Assembly: GCA_000353875.1 (NCBI GenBank)
Contig: APKF01000180.1
Coordinates: forward strand, 1-53,731
Origin: Candidatus Caldatribacterium californiense OP9-cSCG
GTDB taxonomy: Bacteria > Atribacterota > Atribacteria > Atribacterales > Caldatribacteriaceae
DNA length: 53,731 bases
Direction of reading: 5' to 3'
In this document: piece by piece, positions 33,341 through 42,800 of the stretch
Layout: every line of letters starts with the position of its first letter
Numbering within the stretch: the first letter of the stretch is position 1
Made by a program: the position numbers and the translations under genes
Notes under the pieces: model-generated
Told to the model about the DNA's origin: nothing
The model's database searches: none
Seen by the model: the letters and a program-made list of their open reading frames with translations, nothing else

Positions 33341-33445
33341 TCAGGCGGCCTCCTTCTCTTTCTTTTTCTTCTTCCGAGGCCGAGCCTTCCCGTAGGTCCC
33401 CATGAAGATTTTTCCCCGTCGTGTTCGGTGGTCACCCTTGCCCAT
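33341..33445 (-). CDS. thx: 30S ribosomal protein bTHX
   Basis: A 34-residue, highly basic peptide: it opens [20 protein letters not shown] and ends in a lysine-rich tail. This matches bTHX (Thx), the small protein that sits in the head of the Thermus 30S subunit and contacts 16S rRNA. The ATG at 33445 has GGGAGG 10 nt upstream. TATACT at about 33478-33483 on the minus strand may be its -10 element. bTHX is typical of Thermus and a limited set of other bacteria, many of them thermophiles. The gene is too small for routine gene calling. Confidence 0.9.
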   Translation of the reverse strand: MGKGDHRTRRGKIFMGTYGKARPRKKKKKEKEAA

Positions 33446-33552
33446 GTCCACGCAACCTCCCTTGGTGGTTTTTTCCTTTAGTATACCGGAGGATTCCTCT
33501 ATCGAGAAGAGGATTGTTCCTCCCCTTCTGGTACAATGGAAAGGGGGTACAC

Positions 33553-34863
33553 ATGGAACGGGGTATGGTTCTCTCGCTCTCAGAGCTCCTGGAGATAATT
33601 GGCGAAACCCTGGAAGCGTGTTTTGCTGCTCCTCTCTGGGTTGTGGCGGAAATCGCCGACCTTCGGTTTGATCAGACTGGTCACTGTTACCTGGAGCTTG
33701 TAGAAAAGCAAAATCAGGAACTCCGGGCTCGGGTGAGGGGAACCATTTGGGCCTCTTTCTCCTCGGTGCTCTCATCGTTCTCCGCTGTCACCGGCAGGAC
33801 CCTGGCAAAGGGCATGGAAATTCTCGCCCTCGTCAGGGTTCGTTTCCACCCGGTGTACGGTCTCTCCCTGGACATCCGGGACATTGACCCCCAGTATTCT
33901 CTGGGAGCAATGATGCGCCACAAAAAGGAAGTGCTCTCGCGCCTCGCCCAGGAAGGGTATCTGGAGAGGAATCGTTCTCTCCCCTTTCCCCCCGTCCCCC
34001 AGCGTCTGGCTGTTCTCTCCTCCCCTCATGCCGCAGGCTTCGGGGACTTCCTTGCCCACCTTCAGGAAAACCCCTACGGCTTCCGGTTCCAGGTTGAGCT
34101 TTTCCCCGCTTTCGTCCAGGGAGAAGAAGCCGAACTCACCCTCCTTTCGGCCCTTGAGGCAGTCCGAAGACGAGCGAAGGACTTTGACGTACTCGTCATC
34201 CTCCGGGGCGGTGGGGCCCAGTCAGACCTTCACTGGTTTGATAGTTACACCTTAGGGAAGGCCGTTGCTACTTTCCCGCTTCCTGTTCTTGTGGGTATCG
34301 GGCACCAGAGAGACGAGACTGTACTCGACGCCGTGGCGTACCATTCTCTGAAGACCCCAACAGCTGTTGCGGATTTCCTCATCGAGCGTATGCGAGCATT
34401 TGACGAACTTGTCTTTGGAACATACCTTACGCTCAAGGGCACTGTAGAGCACCTTTTACATGACCAGAAAATCACACTCACCATGCTCTCTGCGCACCTT
34501 GAGCGACGTAGCCGGAATGCTCTTAAAGATGTCCAGGAAATGACCACGAAGCTTCGATGGCGGACCGAAGAATGCGTACGCCGCATTATCGAGAAAAACA
34601 GCGATGCCCTCTGGGGAATCTGGCAGAAGCTGGGTGGTGCCCTGAAGGCGACGTTTTCTGCCCACACTGCCTCTTTAGAGCACATCACCCAGGCCGTGGC
34701 GCTCCTTGACCCTTACAATACCCTCAGACGGGGGTACACCCTGACTTTAAAGCAGGGGAAAATTGTGAAGAGCGCAAAGGAGTGCACCCCTGGAGACGTT
34801 TTAGAAACGAGGTTCTGGAACGGATGGGTACAAAGCGAGGTGAAAACCCGTGAGTTCTTCTGA
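33553..34863 (+). CDS. xseA: Exonuclease VII large subunit XseA
   Basis: XseA is the catalytic subunit of exonuclease VII, which degrades single-stranded DNA from both ends. An N-terminal OB-fold (about residues 10-105) contains [21 protein letters not shown]. The nuclease domain follows, with [34 protein letters not shown] and [18 protein letters not shown], and then a long coiled-coil and the C-terminal [10 protein letters not shown] segment. The length of 436 residues is normal. ATG at 33553 has AAAGGGGG upstream; ATG at 33565 is an alternative. A TACAAT at 33532-33537 may be its -10. Confidence 0.95.
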   Translation: MERGMVLSLSELLEIIGETLEACFAAPLWVVAEIADLRFDQTGHCYLELVEKQNQELRARVRGTIWASFSSVLSSFSAVTGRTLAKGMEILALVRVRFHPVYGLSLDIRDIDPQYSLGAMMRHKKEVLSRLAQEGYLERNRSLPFPPVPQRLAVLSSPHAAGFGDFLAHLQENPYGFRFQVELFPAFVQGEEAELTLLSALEAVRRRAKDFDVLVILRGGGAQSDLHWFDSYTLGKAVATFPLPVLVGIGHQRDETVLDAVAYHSLKTPTAVADFLIERMRAFDELVFGTYLTLKGTVEHLLHDQKITLTMLSAHLERRSRNALKDVQEMTTKLRWRTEECVRRIIEKNSDALWGIWQKLGGALKATFSAHTASLEHITQAVALLDPYNTLRRGYTLTLKQGKIVKSAKECTPGDVLETRFWNGWVQSEVKTREFF

Positions 34864-35068
34864 GAACCTCACCTACCGGGAGGCTCTGGCAGAACTCCAG
34901 GCCATCGTTCAGGAGCTCGAGGACGGCATGGTCGATATTGACCTCCTTGTGGAAAAGGTGAGGCGGGCTTCGTTTCTTTGTCAGTTCTTGCGACAGAAAC
35001 TCCGAACGACAGAAGAGGAGGTACAGAAGATTCTGCAGGAAACCGAGCCCCTCACTCCTGAACAATGA
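34850..35068 (+). CDS. xseB: Exonuclease VII small subunit XseB
   Basis: A 72-residue helical protein with the XseB signature: TYREALAELQAIVQELEDG, then DIDLLVEKVRRASFLC. Several copies wrap the coiled coil of XseA. It starts with GTG at 34850, overlapping xseA by 14 nt, behind GAGG at 9 nt, so the two subunits are translationally coupled. Its end overlaps the convergent CDF transporter gene by 17 bp. Confidence 0.93.
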   Translation: MSSSENLTYREALAELQAIVQELEDGMVDIDLLVEKVRRASFLCQFLRQKLRTTEEEVQKILQETEPLTPEQ

Positions 35069-35948
35069 GGTCCCCGCTGCCACACAACTGGCATTCGAAC
35101 TGAATAGTGCTGTGGTGGATGTCGAACTCCTCCCGGAGGATTGCAGCGATTTCCCGCCGAAGCACATCCACCTCCTGCAAGGTTCCACAGGTCGTCACCA
35201 CGTGGAATTCTGCATAGTGCTCTCTTTCGTTCAGCGACCAGAGGTGAAGGTGGTGAACATTCTCCACTCCCGCAATGGCTTCAAGGCGTTTCTTGAGAGC
35301 CTCCGGCTGGACGTGTGGTGGAGTCCCCTGCATGAGGATGTGGATGGTCCTCCAAAAAAGCGGAAAGGCCTCCCGCAGGACAAAGACCGCCACCCCCAGG
35401 CCCACGAGGGTGTCAAGCCATGTCCACCCCAGGTACCCAGCCATCCCAATCCCTAAGACCACCGTGCAGGAAGAAAGAGTATCAGCCACAAGGTGCACAA
35501 AGGCGCTTCGGATGCTGAGGCTTTCCCGGGAAGAGGAAAAGAGAAGAACGGCAGAACCAAAGTTTCCCAGAAGCCCTACGGCGGCCACCAGAAGAGCCAT
35601 CTGGAGCCGGAGAGGCGAAGGATGGAAGAAACGTTCCGCAGCTTCCCGCACAAGATAAGCTGCTACCCCAAAAAGGAGCAGCGTGTTCACAAACGCTGCA
35701 AGAATCTCCGCTCTCCGGTAACCATAAGTTTTCCCAGGCGTTCGAGCTCGCAGGGCAAGACGCAGGGCGAAAAAGGCGGTGAAAAGAGAAAAAATATCCG
35801 TGAGGTTGTGCAGGGCATCCGAAAGGAGGGCCAGGCTTCCCGAAAGGAGTCCTCCCACAACCTCAGCCACAAAAATCCCGGTGTTTAGGGCAATGCCAAG
35901 AGAAAGTGGCAACAGGGTATGGTGGGAGTTATCTTTCTTGAGGCTCAT
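35052..35948 (-). CDS. Cation diffusion facilitator (CzcD-like metal exporter)
   Basis: A 298-residue CDF transporter that exports Zn2+, Co2+, Cd2+ or Fe2+ in exchange for protons. Six membrane helices are visible. The metal-site helices show SDALHNLTDIFSL (HxxxD) and VHLVADTLSS (HxxxD), the His-Asp set typical of zinc-type CDFs. A cytoplasmic domain with HHLHLWSLNEREHYAEFHV follows, and a short CQLCG tail could add a metal site. It is the last gene of the rubrerythrin-superoxide reductase group and is separated from the reductase by a strong hairpin, so a link to iron or zinc handling under oxidative stress is plausible. Confidence 0.92.
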   Translation of the reverse strand: MSLKKDNSHHTLLPLSLGIALNTGIFVAEVVGGLLSGSLALLSDALHNLTDIFSLFTAFFALRLALRARTPGKTYGYRRAEILAAFVNTLLLFGVAAYLVREAAERFFHPSPLRLQMALLVAAVGLLGNFGSAVLLFSSSRESLSIRSAFVHLVADTLSSCTVVLGIGMAGYLGWTWLDTLVGLGVAVFVLREAFPLFWRTIHILMQGTPPHVQPEALKKRLEAIAGVENVHHLHLWSLNEREHYAEFHVVTTCGTLQEVDVLRREIAAILREEFDIHHSTIQFECQLCGSGDLIVQE

Positions 35949-35959
35949 GGGAACTCCAT

Positions 35960-35981
35960 GGCCCCGGATTGCTCCGGGGCC
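35960..35981 (-). other. Strong GC-rich hairpin between sor and the CDF gene
   Basis: A perfect 9-bp stem (GGCCCCGGA with TCCGGGGCC) with a TTGC loop sits between the superoxide reductase stop and the CDF start. It lacks a U-tract on either strand, so it is not a standard intrinsic terminator. The CDF gene's GGAG follows directly after the stem on the minus strand. It could stabilise the upstream mRNA or limit translation of the CDF gene. Confidence 0.7.
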
Positions 35982-35986
35982 CTGCT

Positions 35987-36379
35987 TTACTCGACGGTAA
36001 TCGCTTTTTCACTCCTCCAGAGGCCGTGAATGTTACAGTACGACGTAGCGTAGAGTACCCCAGAACGGTCGAGTCTCACAGCAAAGAGTGCCCGGGGTTC
36101 GGTGTGCGCAGGACCCTGGTTGGCCCCCGCAACACTCTCCCCATGAGCGGTGAACTCCACCCTCCCCAGCTGGTACGGGAACTTCTCTCCCTCCGGGGCG
36201 AAGTAGAGTTCAATCCACCGGATGTGATGCTCGGTGGTATTGGGATGGGGGATTTCCTTGCCCACGGTCACTTGGAAGACCGCAATCTCCCCCTTTTTCA
36301 CCACTTCCGGCCCCTCAAGGACCGGGACATGCTTTTCTTGCTTCCAGTCTGCCGACTGAAAGAGGTTCTCAAAGGCCAT
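35987..36379 (-). CDS. sor: Superoxide reductase (neelaredoxin type, 1Fe)
   Basis: Superoxide reductase reduces superoxide to peroxide without making oxygen, an anaerobe's defence. The 130 residues have all ligands of the Fe(His)4Cys centre: Glu15 and His17 (EKHVPV), His45, His51 or His52 (TEHHIRW), Cys115 and His118 (YCNIHGLW). There is no N-terminal desulforedoxin domain, so it is the one-iron class. ATG at 36379 has GGAGG 8 nt upstream; a longer open frame through the rubrerythrin gene is an artefact. It follows rubrerythrin by 13 nt. Confidence 0.95.
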   Translation of the reverse strand: MAFENLFQSADWKQEKHVPVLEGPEVVKKGEIAVFQVTVGKEIPHPNTTEHHIRWIELYFAPEGEKFPYQLGRVEFTAHGESVAGANQGPAHTEPRALFAVRLDRSGVLYATSYCNIHGLWRSEKAITVE

Positions 36380-36392
36380 GGACGCCACCTCC

Positions 36393-36908
36393 TCAGAAAC
36401 TCTTGAACGATGCCTTAGGAGTTCCGCAGATGGGGCAGAACTCCGGGACTTCTCCTTCCACCGTGTAGCCGCAAACAGGACAGATGGACACCACACCGAG
36501 TTCCATATCCTTCCCCTGCAGCGCCGCTTCCTTGGCTTTCTGGTACATCCTGGCGTGGATTTTCTCTGCTTCCAGGGCGTAATGCGTGCTTTTCTCCGAT
36601 TCCTTCTCCCCCTGGAATTTCGCCACTTCGTGGTACACCGGGTACATTTCTTCCACCTCAAAAGTCTCTCCTGCAATGGCCATATCGAGGTTCGCCACCG
36701 TGTCGTTGACGTTGCCCAGAGCCCGGTAGTGGTTCGTGGCATGGACCTGCTCCGCATAGGCTATGGCCCGGAAGAGGCGAGCGATGTTAGGCTTTCCCTC
36801 TTTTTCCGCCACCTCGGAGAAAATAAGGTACCGCATATGGGCCTGGGACTCCCCAGCATAGGCATTCTCCATATTGGCCTGGGTCATCTTATGGGGAATC
36901 TTGCTCAC
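36393..36908 (-). CDS. rbr: Rubrerythrin
   Basis: Rubrerythrin reduces hydrogen peroxide with electrons from rubredoxin or a similar donor. The ferritin-like four-helix domain (about residues 5-130) carries the di-iron ligands in NAYAGESQAHMRY, AEQVHATNHY and EKESEKSTHYALEAEKIHARM. A C-terminal rubredoxin-like domain holds CPVCGYTVEG and CPICGTP for the mononuclear iron. It starts with GTG at 36908, GGAGG at 8 nt. With superoxide reductase directly downstream it completes a superoxide-to-water route. Confidence 0.96.
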   Translation of the reverse strand: MSKIPHKMTQANMENAYAGESQAHMRYLIFSEVAEKEGKPNIARLFRAIAYAEQVHATNHYRALGNVNDTVANLDMAIAGETFEVEEMYPVYHEVAKFQGEKESEKSTHYALEAEKIHARMYQKAKEAALQGKDMELGVVSICPVCGYTVEGEVPEFCPICGTPKASFKSF

Positions 36909-36925
36909 CTGGACATCCTCCCTTC

Positions 36926-36944
36926 TTTGGGCTTTTTAGCCAAA
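36926..36944. promoter_or_regulatory. Imperfect inverted repeat upstream of rubrerythrin
   Basis: TTTGGGCTTTTTAGCCAAA is a near palindrome (one-base bulge) 18 nt upstream of the rubrerythrin start. It could be an operator for a redox or peroxide regulator, or a small 5' hairpin in the mRNA. No clear -10/-35 pair is evident upstream of it, so its relation to the promoter is unclear. Confidence 0.3.
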
Positions 36945-37027
36945 AACCACGGCCTCCTTTTTTCTATTCCCACCCCTAAACTTTTCTTTGCTTTTGCCGA
37001 ACATTAGGGATGGAAGGGAGGAAGACC

Positions 37028-37183
37028 ATGGCCATCCGAATCCGGGAAAACCACCTCAGCGGCAACCAGTACCGGGCCATCATTGCCTGCACCCTTGTGG
37101 AGGAAAAGCCGACCGTCTCCCAGAGGGAGACAGAGAACGCTCCACAGAATACTCCAGAGCCTGCACTGCGCCGGGAAAAATGA
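37028..37183 (+). CDS. Small hypothetical protein (51 aa)
   Basis: A short frame starting MAIRIRENHLSGNQYRAIIA is preceded by GGAGG at 6 nt, an excellent ribosome-binding site. The second half is low-complexity and polar (E, T, P, Q rich). It ends 38 nt before the aldo/keto reductase start and may be the first gene of that operon. No family is recognised. The long frame reading through here into the aldo/keto reductase is a different frame and is not its true N-terminus. Confidence 0.45.
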   Translation: MAIRIRENHLSGNQYRAIIACTLVEEKPTVSQRETENAPQNTPEPALRREK

Positions 37184-37221
37184 GGTACAATGGAAGGCAG
37201 AAGAGCTCTGGGGGTGAAACC

Positions 37222-38022
37222 ATGCAGTACATCGAACTCCATGGGGCAAAGGTCCCGGTTATTGGCCTTGGTACCTGGGACCTGCGGGGCGATGAGGGAT
37301 ATCGGGCGGTCTTAAGCGCGCTCTCTCTGGGATACCGGCACATTGACACTGCCGAATTCTACGACAACGAAAGAGAGGTTGGGCGAGCCATCCGGGATTC
37401 GGGAGTTCCCCGGGAGGACATTTTCCTCACCACCAAAGTCTGGTACACCCACCTGCATTTCCAGGACCTCGTCCACTCCTGCGAGGAGAGCTTGCGAAAG
37501 CTCGGCACCGACTACGTCGACCTCTACCTCATCCACTGGCCCAGCGAGGCCGTCCCCCTTGAGGAGAGCCTCAGGGCCATGGAAAAGCTGCACAAAGAGG
37601 GGAAGGTTCGCTTCATCGGGGTGAGTAACTTCGATGTTGCCCTTCTTGAAAAGGCCCGGACGCTCACCACCCTTCCCATCCTCACCGACCAGGTGGAGTA
37701 CCACCCCTACCTCTCCCAGAAACCCCTCCTTGAATACTGCCAGAAACACCGAATCATTCTCACCGCATATTCCCCCCTTGCCCGGGGCCGGCTCTTCGGG
37801 GATCCCCTTCTCCAGGACATCGCCAGAAAGTACGGAAAGACCGTCTCCCAGGTTGTCCTCCGCTGGCTCGTTGAGCAGGACATGGTGGTGGCCATTCCCA
37901 AGGCGAAAGACGTGAAACATCAGCAGGAAAACCTTGAAATCTTTGATTTCTCCCTCACTCAAGAAGAGCACGAAGCCATCGCCCGCCTGGATCGGGGAGA
38001 AAAGGTGGCCTCACGACTCTGA
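37222..38022 (+). CDS. Aldo/keto reductase
   Basis: A 266-residue NAD(P)H-dependent carbonyl reductase with a TIM-barrel fold. GYRHIDTAEFYDNEREVGRA holds the catalytic Asp and Tyr, LTTKVWY the Lys, and DLYLIHWP the His. GVSNFDVALLEKA and VAIPKAKDVKHQQENLEIF complete the family signatures. It resembles the 2,5-diketo-gluconate/xylose reductase-like subgroup; physiological substrate unknown. ATG at 37222 has GGGGGTG upstream. Its stop overlaps the alkaline phosphatase ATG (TGATG). Confidence 0.94.
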   Translation: MQYIELHGAKVPVIGLGTWDLRGDEGYRAVLSALSLGYRHIDTAEFYDNEREVGRAIRDSGVPREDIFLTTKVWYTHLHFQDLVHSCEESLRKLGTDYVDLYLIHWPSEAVPLEESLRAMEKLHKEGKVRFIGVSNFDVALLEKARTLTTLPILTDQVEYHPYLSQKPLLEYCQKHRIILTAYSPLARGRLFGDPLLQDIARKYGKTVSQVVLRWLVEQDMVVAIPKAKDVKHQQENLEIFDFSLTQEEHEAIARLDRGEKVASRL

Positions 38023-39323
38023 TGGGGCGGTACGTTCTCCTGTTTCTGCTCCTCCTGGCCCTTTTTCTGCCTTCTTTAGGGGACGCACTACCACGGTACG
38101 TCTTCCTCTTCGTCGCCGACGGACTGGGCCAGGAGGAAATCGACCTGTATATGGCTCTGGCCGCAGCAAGAGGACGTGTTCCTGCCTTTGTGGATTTCCC
38201 CGTACGAGTTTTCTTAGACAACCGGACCGCACAGGGCGGCATCCCGGACTCAGCCTCCGCAGCCACAAGCATCGCCTGCGGGGTGAAGGTTCCCCAGGGC
38301 GTGCTGGGCGTGGACGGTCAGGGTCGTCCCCTTGAGAGCGTTGCTGAGGTGGCGAAAAACCAGGGATTCCAGGTTGGCATCGTCACCAATGTCGCCATAA
38401 ACGACGCTACTCCCGCAGCCTTCTACGCCCACGTTCCATCCCGAAAGTCCTACGACGACATTGCTCAGCAACTCGTGGAGTCTGGCTTTGACCTTTTTGT
38501 GGGAAGTGGTATCACAAGTTCAGGTGAAGCAGCACGGGAAAGGGTTCTTGCTTTAGCCCGAAAGAAGGGGTACAGGGTTATCCAAGACCCTGCCGCCTTC
38601 TTCCCGCTCAAGCCTGCTTCCCTTCCGGTCATTGCCCTTCTCCCCTTCACCTTCGCCATTGACCGGAGGGATCCTGCACCGAGCCTCGCCTCCTCCGTCC
38701 AGAAGGCCATAGAGCTCTTGCAGGATTCCCCAGGGTTTTTCCTTGTGGTAGAAGGTGGACGCATTGACTGGTGCAACCATGCAAACGATATCGCCTCGTC
38801 CCTTGCCGAAGTTGAGGATTTTGAAGCCGCCGTCCGCGTTGCTCTCTCCTTTGGGAAAGCACATGTAGGAGAAACCCTGATTCTTGTGACTTCCGACCAC
38901 AATACCGGTGGCCCCACATTCAGGAGAAACCCCCTCCCCAGAATCCTCCCGCAGGCCTTCTCATACGAGCGGTTTCTGGCAAAGCTCAGAACCACTCCCA
39001 AGAAAGAAGAGGCCCTCTTTGCGCTTTTTGTCTCCACCTGGGGTGAGGAAACCCTGCAGGGGCTTGAGGAGGAGCTCTCCGCAGCCTTCCGGGAGTTCCT
39101 CCTTCGGGGAAACGGCAACACCCTCTGGATAAGGATGGTTCGGCTCCTTGCTGAGCGAGAAGGCCTCTCCTGGTCCACTGCAGGACACACTGCTTGCCCT
39201 GTGCCACTGTACGCCTGGGGAGAGGGTTCTCAGGTTTTCCAGAACGCCTCAAGCAACACGGATATCGCAAAGCTCCTGAAAGCCCTCCTCAGGAAGCAGG
39301 TTGTCCCTGAAGAAGTGTTTTGA
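38022..39323 (+). CDS. phoA: Alkaline phosphatase (PhoA family), exported
   Basis: A 433-residue exported phosphomonoesterase. Signal peptide VLLFLLLLALFLPSLG is followed by the first metal Asp (VFLFVADGLGQEE). The phosphorylated serine is in IPDSASAATSIACG, with metal-binding residues in VEGGRIDWCNHAND, VTSDHNTGG and TAGHTACPVPLYAWG. All zinc and magnesium sites expected for the family appear to be present. It releases phosphate from organic esters in the periplasm. It shares a TGATG junction with the aldo/keto reductase gene, an unusual partner. No Pho box was recognised. Confidence 0.93.
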   Translation: MGRYVLLFLLLLALFLPSLGDALPRYVFLFVADGLGQEEIDLYMALAAARGRVPAFVDFPVRVFLDNRTAQGGIPDSASAATSIACGVKVPQGVLGVDGQGRPLESVAEVAKNQGFQVGIVTNVAINDATPAAFYAHVPSRKSYDDIAQQLVESGFDLFVGSGITSSGEAARERVLALARKKGYRVIQDPAAFFPLKPASLPVIALLPFTFAIDRRDPAPSLASSVQKAIELLQDSPGFFLVVEGGRIDWCNHANDIASSLAEVEDFEAAVRVALSFGKAHVGETLILVTSDHNTGGPTFRRNPLPRILPQAFSYERFLAKLRTTPKKEEALFALFVSTWGEETLQGLEEELSAAFREFLLRGNGNTLWIRMVRLLAEREGLSWSTAGHTACPVPLYAWGEGSQVFQNASSNTDIAKLLKALLRKQVVPEEVF

Positions 39324-39329
39324 TATAAA
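39301..39329 (+). promoter_or_regulatory. Internal promoter before the RseC-like gene
   Basis: TTGTCC (39301-39306) and TATAAA (39324-39329) are 17 nt apart, with a TGA (TGn) directly before the -10. It lies at the end of the alkaline phosphatase gene. A transcript starting near 39336 would leave only a very short leader before the RseC-like ATG at 39345, cutting into the GGAAGGGGAG ribosome-binding site. Confidence 0.5.
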
Positions 39330-39344
39330 TGGAAGGGGAGACCC

Positions 39345-39815
39345 ATGAGACAGGTGGGGAAGGTTCTGCGCACCGAAGGTGAATACGCTCTGGTTCACGT
39401 GGAGAAACGGTCGGGATGTGGAGGGGAAAGGTGCCCCTTAAGTTCCTCCCTCATCGATGACTCTGGAAGCGACTTCTACACGGTGCGGGCCCGAAACGAT
39501 GTCCACGCCCGCCCGGGGGATACGGTTTTCGTCGAAGTGCGGGACACCGTGGCACTCTCCATTGCTTTCTTCCTGTACCTTTTCCCCATTCTCCTTGCCC
39601 TGGGTGTGTACCTGCTTTTTCTGGCGCTTTTTGCCCGGCAGGTCTTTGCGCTCTTTGGGCTTTTTGGAAGCCTGGGAGGATCGTTCCTCTTCCTTCGCTG
39701 GCTCAACACGCGATTCGTGATAGACTACCGGGTGAGCGCCCTCGCCCACCCTGAAGCGTGCAACCAGTGCCCCTTGCAACCGGGGAAAATCCCTCAGGGT
39801 GAGAACCGTGGTTGA
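39345..39815 (+). CDS. RseC/MucC-like membrane protein
   Basis: A 156-residue protein with the RseC/MucC plan. A cytoplasmic N-terminal domain has a cysteine cluster (RSGCGGERCPLSS), followed by two membrane helices (about residues 68-90 and 94-114) and a C-terminal cysteine pair (EACNQCPL). Relatives tune sigma-E signalling, reduce SoxR, or deliver electrons as part of Rnf-linked SoxR reduction and thiamin synthesis. The clustered cysteines suggest a redox or Fe-S function. It overlaps the downstream signalling gene by 17 nt. Confidence 0.8.
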   Translation: MRQVGKVLRTEGEYALVHVEKRSGCGGERCPLSSSLIDDSGSDFYTVRARNDVHARPGDTVFVEVRDTVALSIAFFLYLFPILLALGVYLLFLALFARQVFALFGLFGSLGGSFLFLRWLNTRFVIDYRVSALAHPEACNQCPLQPGKIPQGENRG

Positions 39816-42800
39816 GATGCTTCGGGCTTTTCTTGGGAGGAAAGGACGAGGATACGGGGCGCTGGCCTTCGGGTTCCTCCTTCTTGGCGTTGCTGTGGTC
39901 CTCCACGCAAGGCTCATGGAAACCTTCCCATCCCTCTTCCTCCTGCTCCTTCTTGGGGGAATTGCCATGCTCTTTTTTGGGGTTATGTTCCTCTTTTTCG
40001 AGGAACGCATCCTTACCCAAAGGGTAAAAGTGCAGGAACGCCTCCTCGAGTTCCTCCTGGAGTACATCCCGGACCACCTCTACTTCAAGGACCGGCAAAG
40101 CCGCTTCACCGGAGGAAGCAAATCCCTGGCGAGATACTTTGGCCTTGAGCGAGTAGAGGACCTTCTGGGCAAAACCGATTTCGACTTTTTCTCCCCACCC
40201 CACGCCCAGGAAGCCTATGCCGATGAGCAGCGCATCATGGAAACCGGCGAACCCATCGTAGGGAAGGTGGAACTTGAAACCTGGCCCGATGGCCGGACAA
40301 GCTGGGTCCTCACCACCAAAATTCCTCTCCGGAACGAAAAGGGGGAAATCACCGGTATTGTGGGGATTTCCAGAGACATCACCGAACTCAAGGCAAAAGA
40401 GGAAGCTCTGGAACGGGAACGACAGTTCCTGAACGACGTTCTCGAAAGCATCCAGGACGGTCTCTCCGTCCTTGACCGGAACCTTACTATCCTCCGGGTG
40501 AACTCCTTCATAGAGCGACTTTACGAACACGCGATGCCCCTTGTGGGGAAAAAGTGCTACGAGGCGTACCATGGTCGCACTTCCCCCTGCTTTTTCTGCC
40601 CCACCATTCCTGCCATGGAGAGCGGGAAAAGAGTGACCCATGTCGTCCCCTACACGAAAGAAGGAGAAATCAGAGGGTGGCTTGAGCTCACCGCTTACCC
40701 TTACCGGGACAGAGATGGCACCATTCTTGGGGTCATCGAGTACGTAAAAGACGTTACCGAAAGAATCCAGGCCGAAGACGCCCTGCGGGAAAGCGAACGT
40801 AAATTCCGGACCCTTACCCGCCTTGCTCCAGCAGCCATCCTCATTTACCAGGACGGTCGCTACGTCTGGTGCAACGAGGAAACCGAGAGAATCACGGGGT
40901 ACTCCCAGGAAGAGCTCCTGACGCTTCCTGTTGAGGCTCTTGTCCACCCTGACTTTGTGGAGCGGGTACGGGCAAATGTTGCCAAAAGGCAACGTGGAGA
41001 AGAAGGGGAGGCCCAGTACGAGGTAAAAATCCTCCGCAAGGATGGAGAAGAACGCTGGATCCTGGTCCGTGGCTCAACCATCCGCTACCGGGGTCGATTC
41101 GCCGGCCTTGCGGTGTGCCTTGACATCACGGAGGACAAGCGCCGGGAGGCTCGTCTCCTCCACTTAAACCGGGTGTTGAAAGCCGTCCGGAACGTGAACC
41201 AGCTCATCGTCCGGGAGAAGAATCGGGAACGCCTCGTCCAGGGAATATGCCGAGAACTCGTCGAAGGATGCGGGTATACTGGAGCAGGTGTGGTGCTCTT
41301 CGGCACCGAGAAACCCTCCATCACCGCTTTGGGGTTTTCTGAGGAACATCTCGGCGCATTCGGTGCTGTCTTAGAGCAACTCCTGAAGGACCCCGAGCAC
41401 CCACAGGACAGGGTCAGAAAGATTGCCCCCACAGACCTCACCGCTTCCCCTCTCCCCCGTCCGGGCGAGGGGCTTTTCGTCGCCTCCCTCAAGTGGGGGG
41501 AACACCTCTACGGGGGAATTGTCGCAGCTTGCCCCCTGTCCTCTCTGGACGATGAGGAAGAAGAAATGCTTTTTCTTGAGCTTTCCCAGGATCTCTCTTT
41601 CGCCCTCTACAGCCTCGACCTTGAGGCCATTCGGGAAGAGGCTCAGCGAGTGCTACAGGAAAGCGAAGAGCAGTTCCGGACCCTTGCCGAGTCCCTCCCT
41701 GTGGCCACCCTCATCCGCACGCACACCGGGTGGGTCTACGTCAACCCCTTCTTCGAGGCCCTCACCGGATACCGAGCGACAGAGCTCACCGACGAACTCT
41801 GGTCAGAGATTTCCCCCGAGGGTGCCGCACTGCTTTCGCGGTGGCACAAAGAGGCGGAGATGCTCCCCTTTGAGGCGGAATTCACCCTGACGACAAAGGG
41901 CCAGAGAACCAAATGGGTTCTGGCTCGCCTCACGCCCATACGGTACCGCGAGGAAGCGGCGCTCCTTGTGCTCCTTTTGGACCTCACGGAACGAAAACTC
42001 GCCGAAGACCGCATCCGCTACCTCACCTTTCACGACACCCTCACGGGTCTTTATAACCGGACGTTCTTTGAGCAGGAAATGAACCGCCTTGACACTCCCG
42101 AGAACCTCCCCTTAAGCGTCATCATGGGGGACCTGAACGGTTTGAAACTCGTGAACGACACCTTCGGCCATGCCATGGGGGATGAGTTCCTGCGCCAGGC
42201 CGCACGCATTCTCGAGGAAGTCTGCAGGGATCGGGGGGTGGTGGCCCGTCTGGGGGGAGACGAGTTCGTGGTGCTCCTTCCCCGGACCTCAAGCGCTGAA
42301 GTCCAGGTGCTTGGGGAAAGCATCCAGGAAGAGTTCAAAAGGACCGCGGTGGCATCCATCCCGCTGAGTATCTCCTTAGGCTATGGCACAAAGACTGACC
42401 CGAACCAGCCTCTTGATGAGGTCCTGCGTATTGCTGAAAACTGGATGTACCAGCGCAAGCTCACCGAAAGCCTGAGCTTCCATAACCAGGTTCTCCAGGC
42501 TTTCCGGGCATCACTCCGGGCAGTAACTCAGGAAACCGAGGAACACTCCCAGCGCATTCGGGAACTGGCCCTTCGCCTTGGAAAGGCCCTTGGTCTCTCC
42601 CAGAGGGAGCTCGATGAGCTGAGCCTTCTTGCCGAATTCCACGATATCGGGAAAATCGCCATTCCCCAGAATATTCTGGAAAAGCCTGGTCCACTGGATG
42701 AGGAGGAATGGGCCATCGTCAAAAAGCATCCGGAGGTGGGTTTCCGCATTACCCAATCCATCTGGGAGCTCTCCTCAATCGCCAACTACATCCTCTTCCA

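Noticed and set aside
36380-36757. N-terminal extension of the superoxide reductase frame
   Set aside because: It is the rubrerythrin coding sequence read in the wrong frame.
36988-37221. N-terminal extension of the aldo/keto reductase frame
   Set aside because: No ribosome-binding site, no family similarity, and it overlaps a better-supported small gene in another frame; the enzyme starts at 37222.
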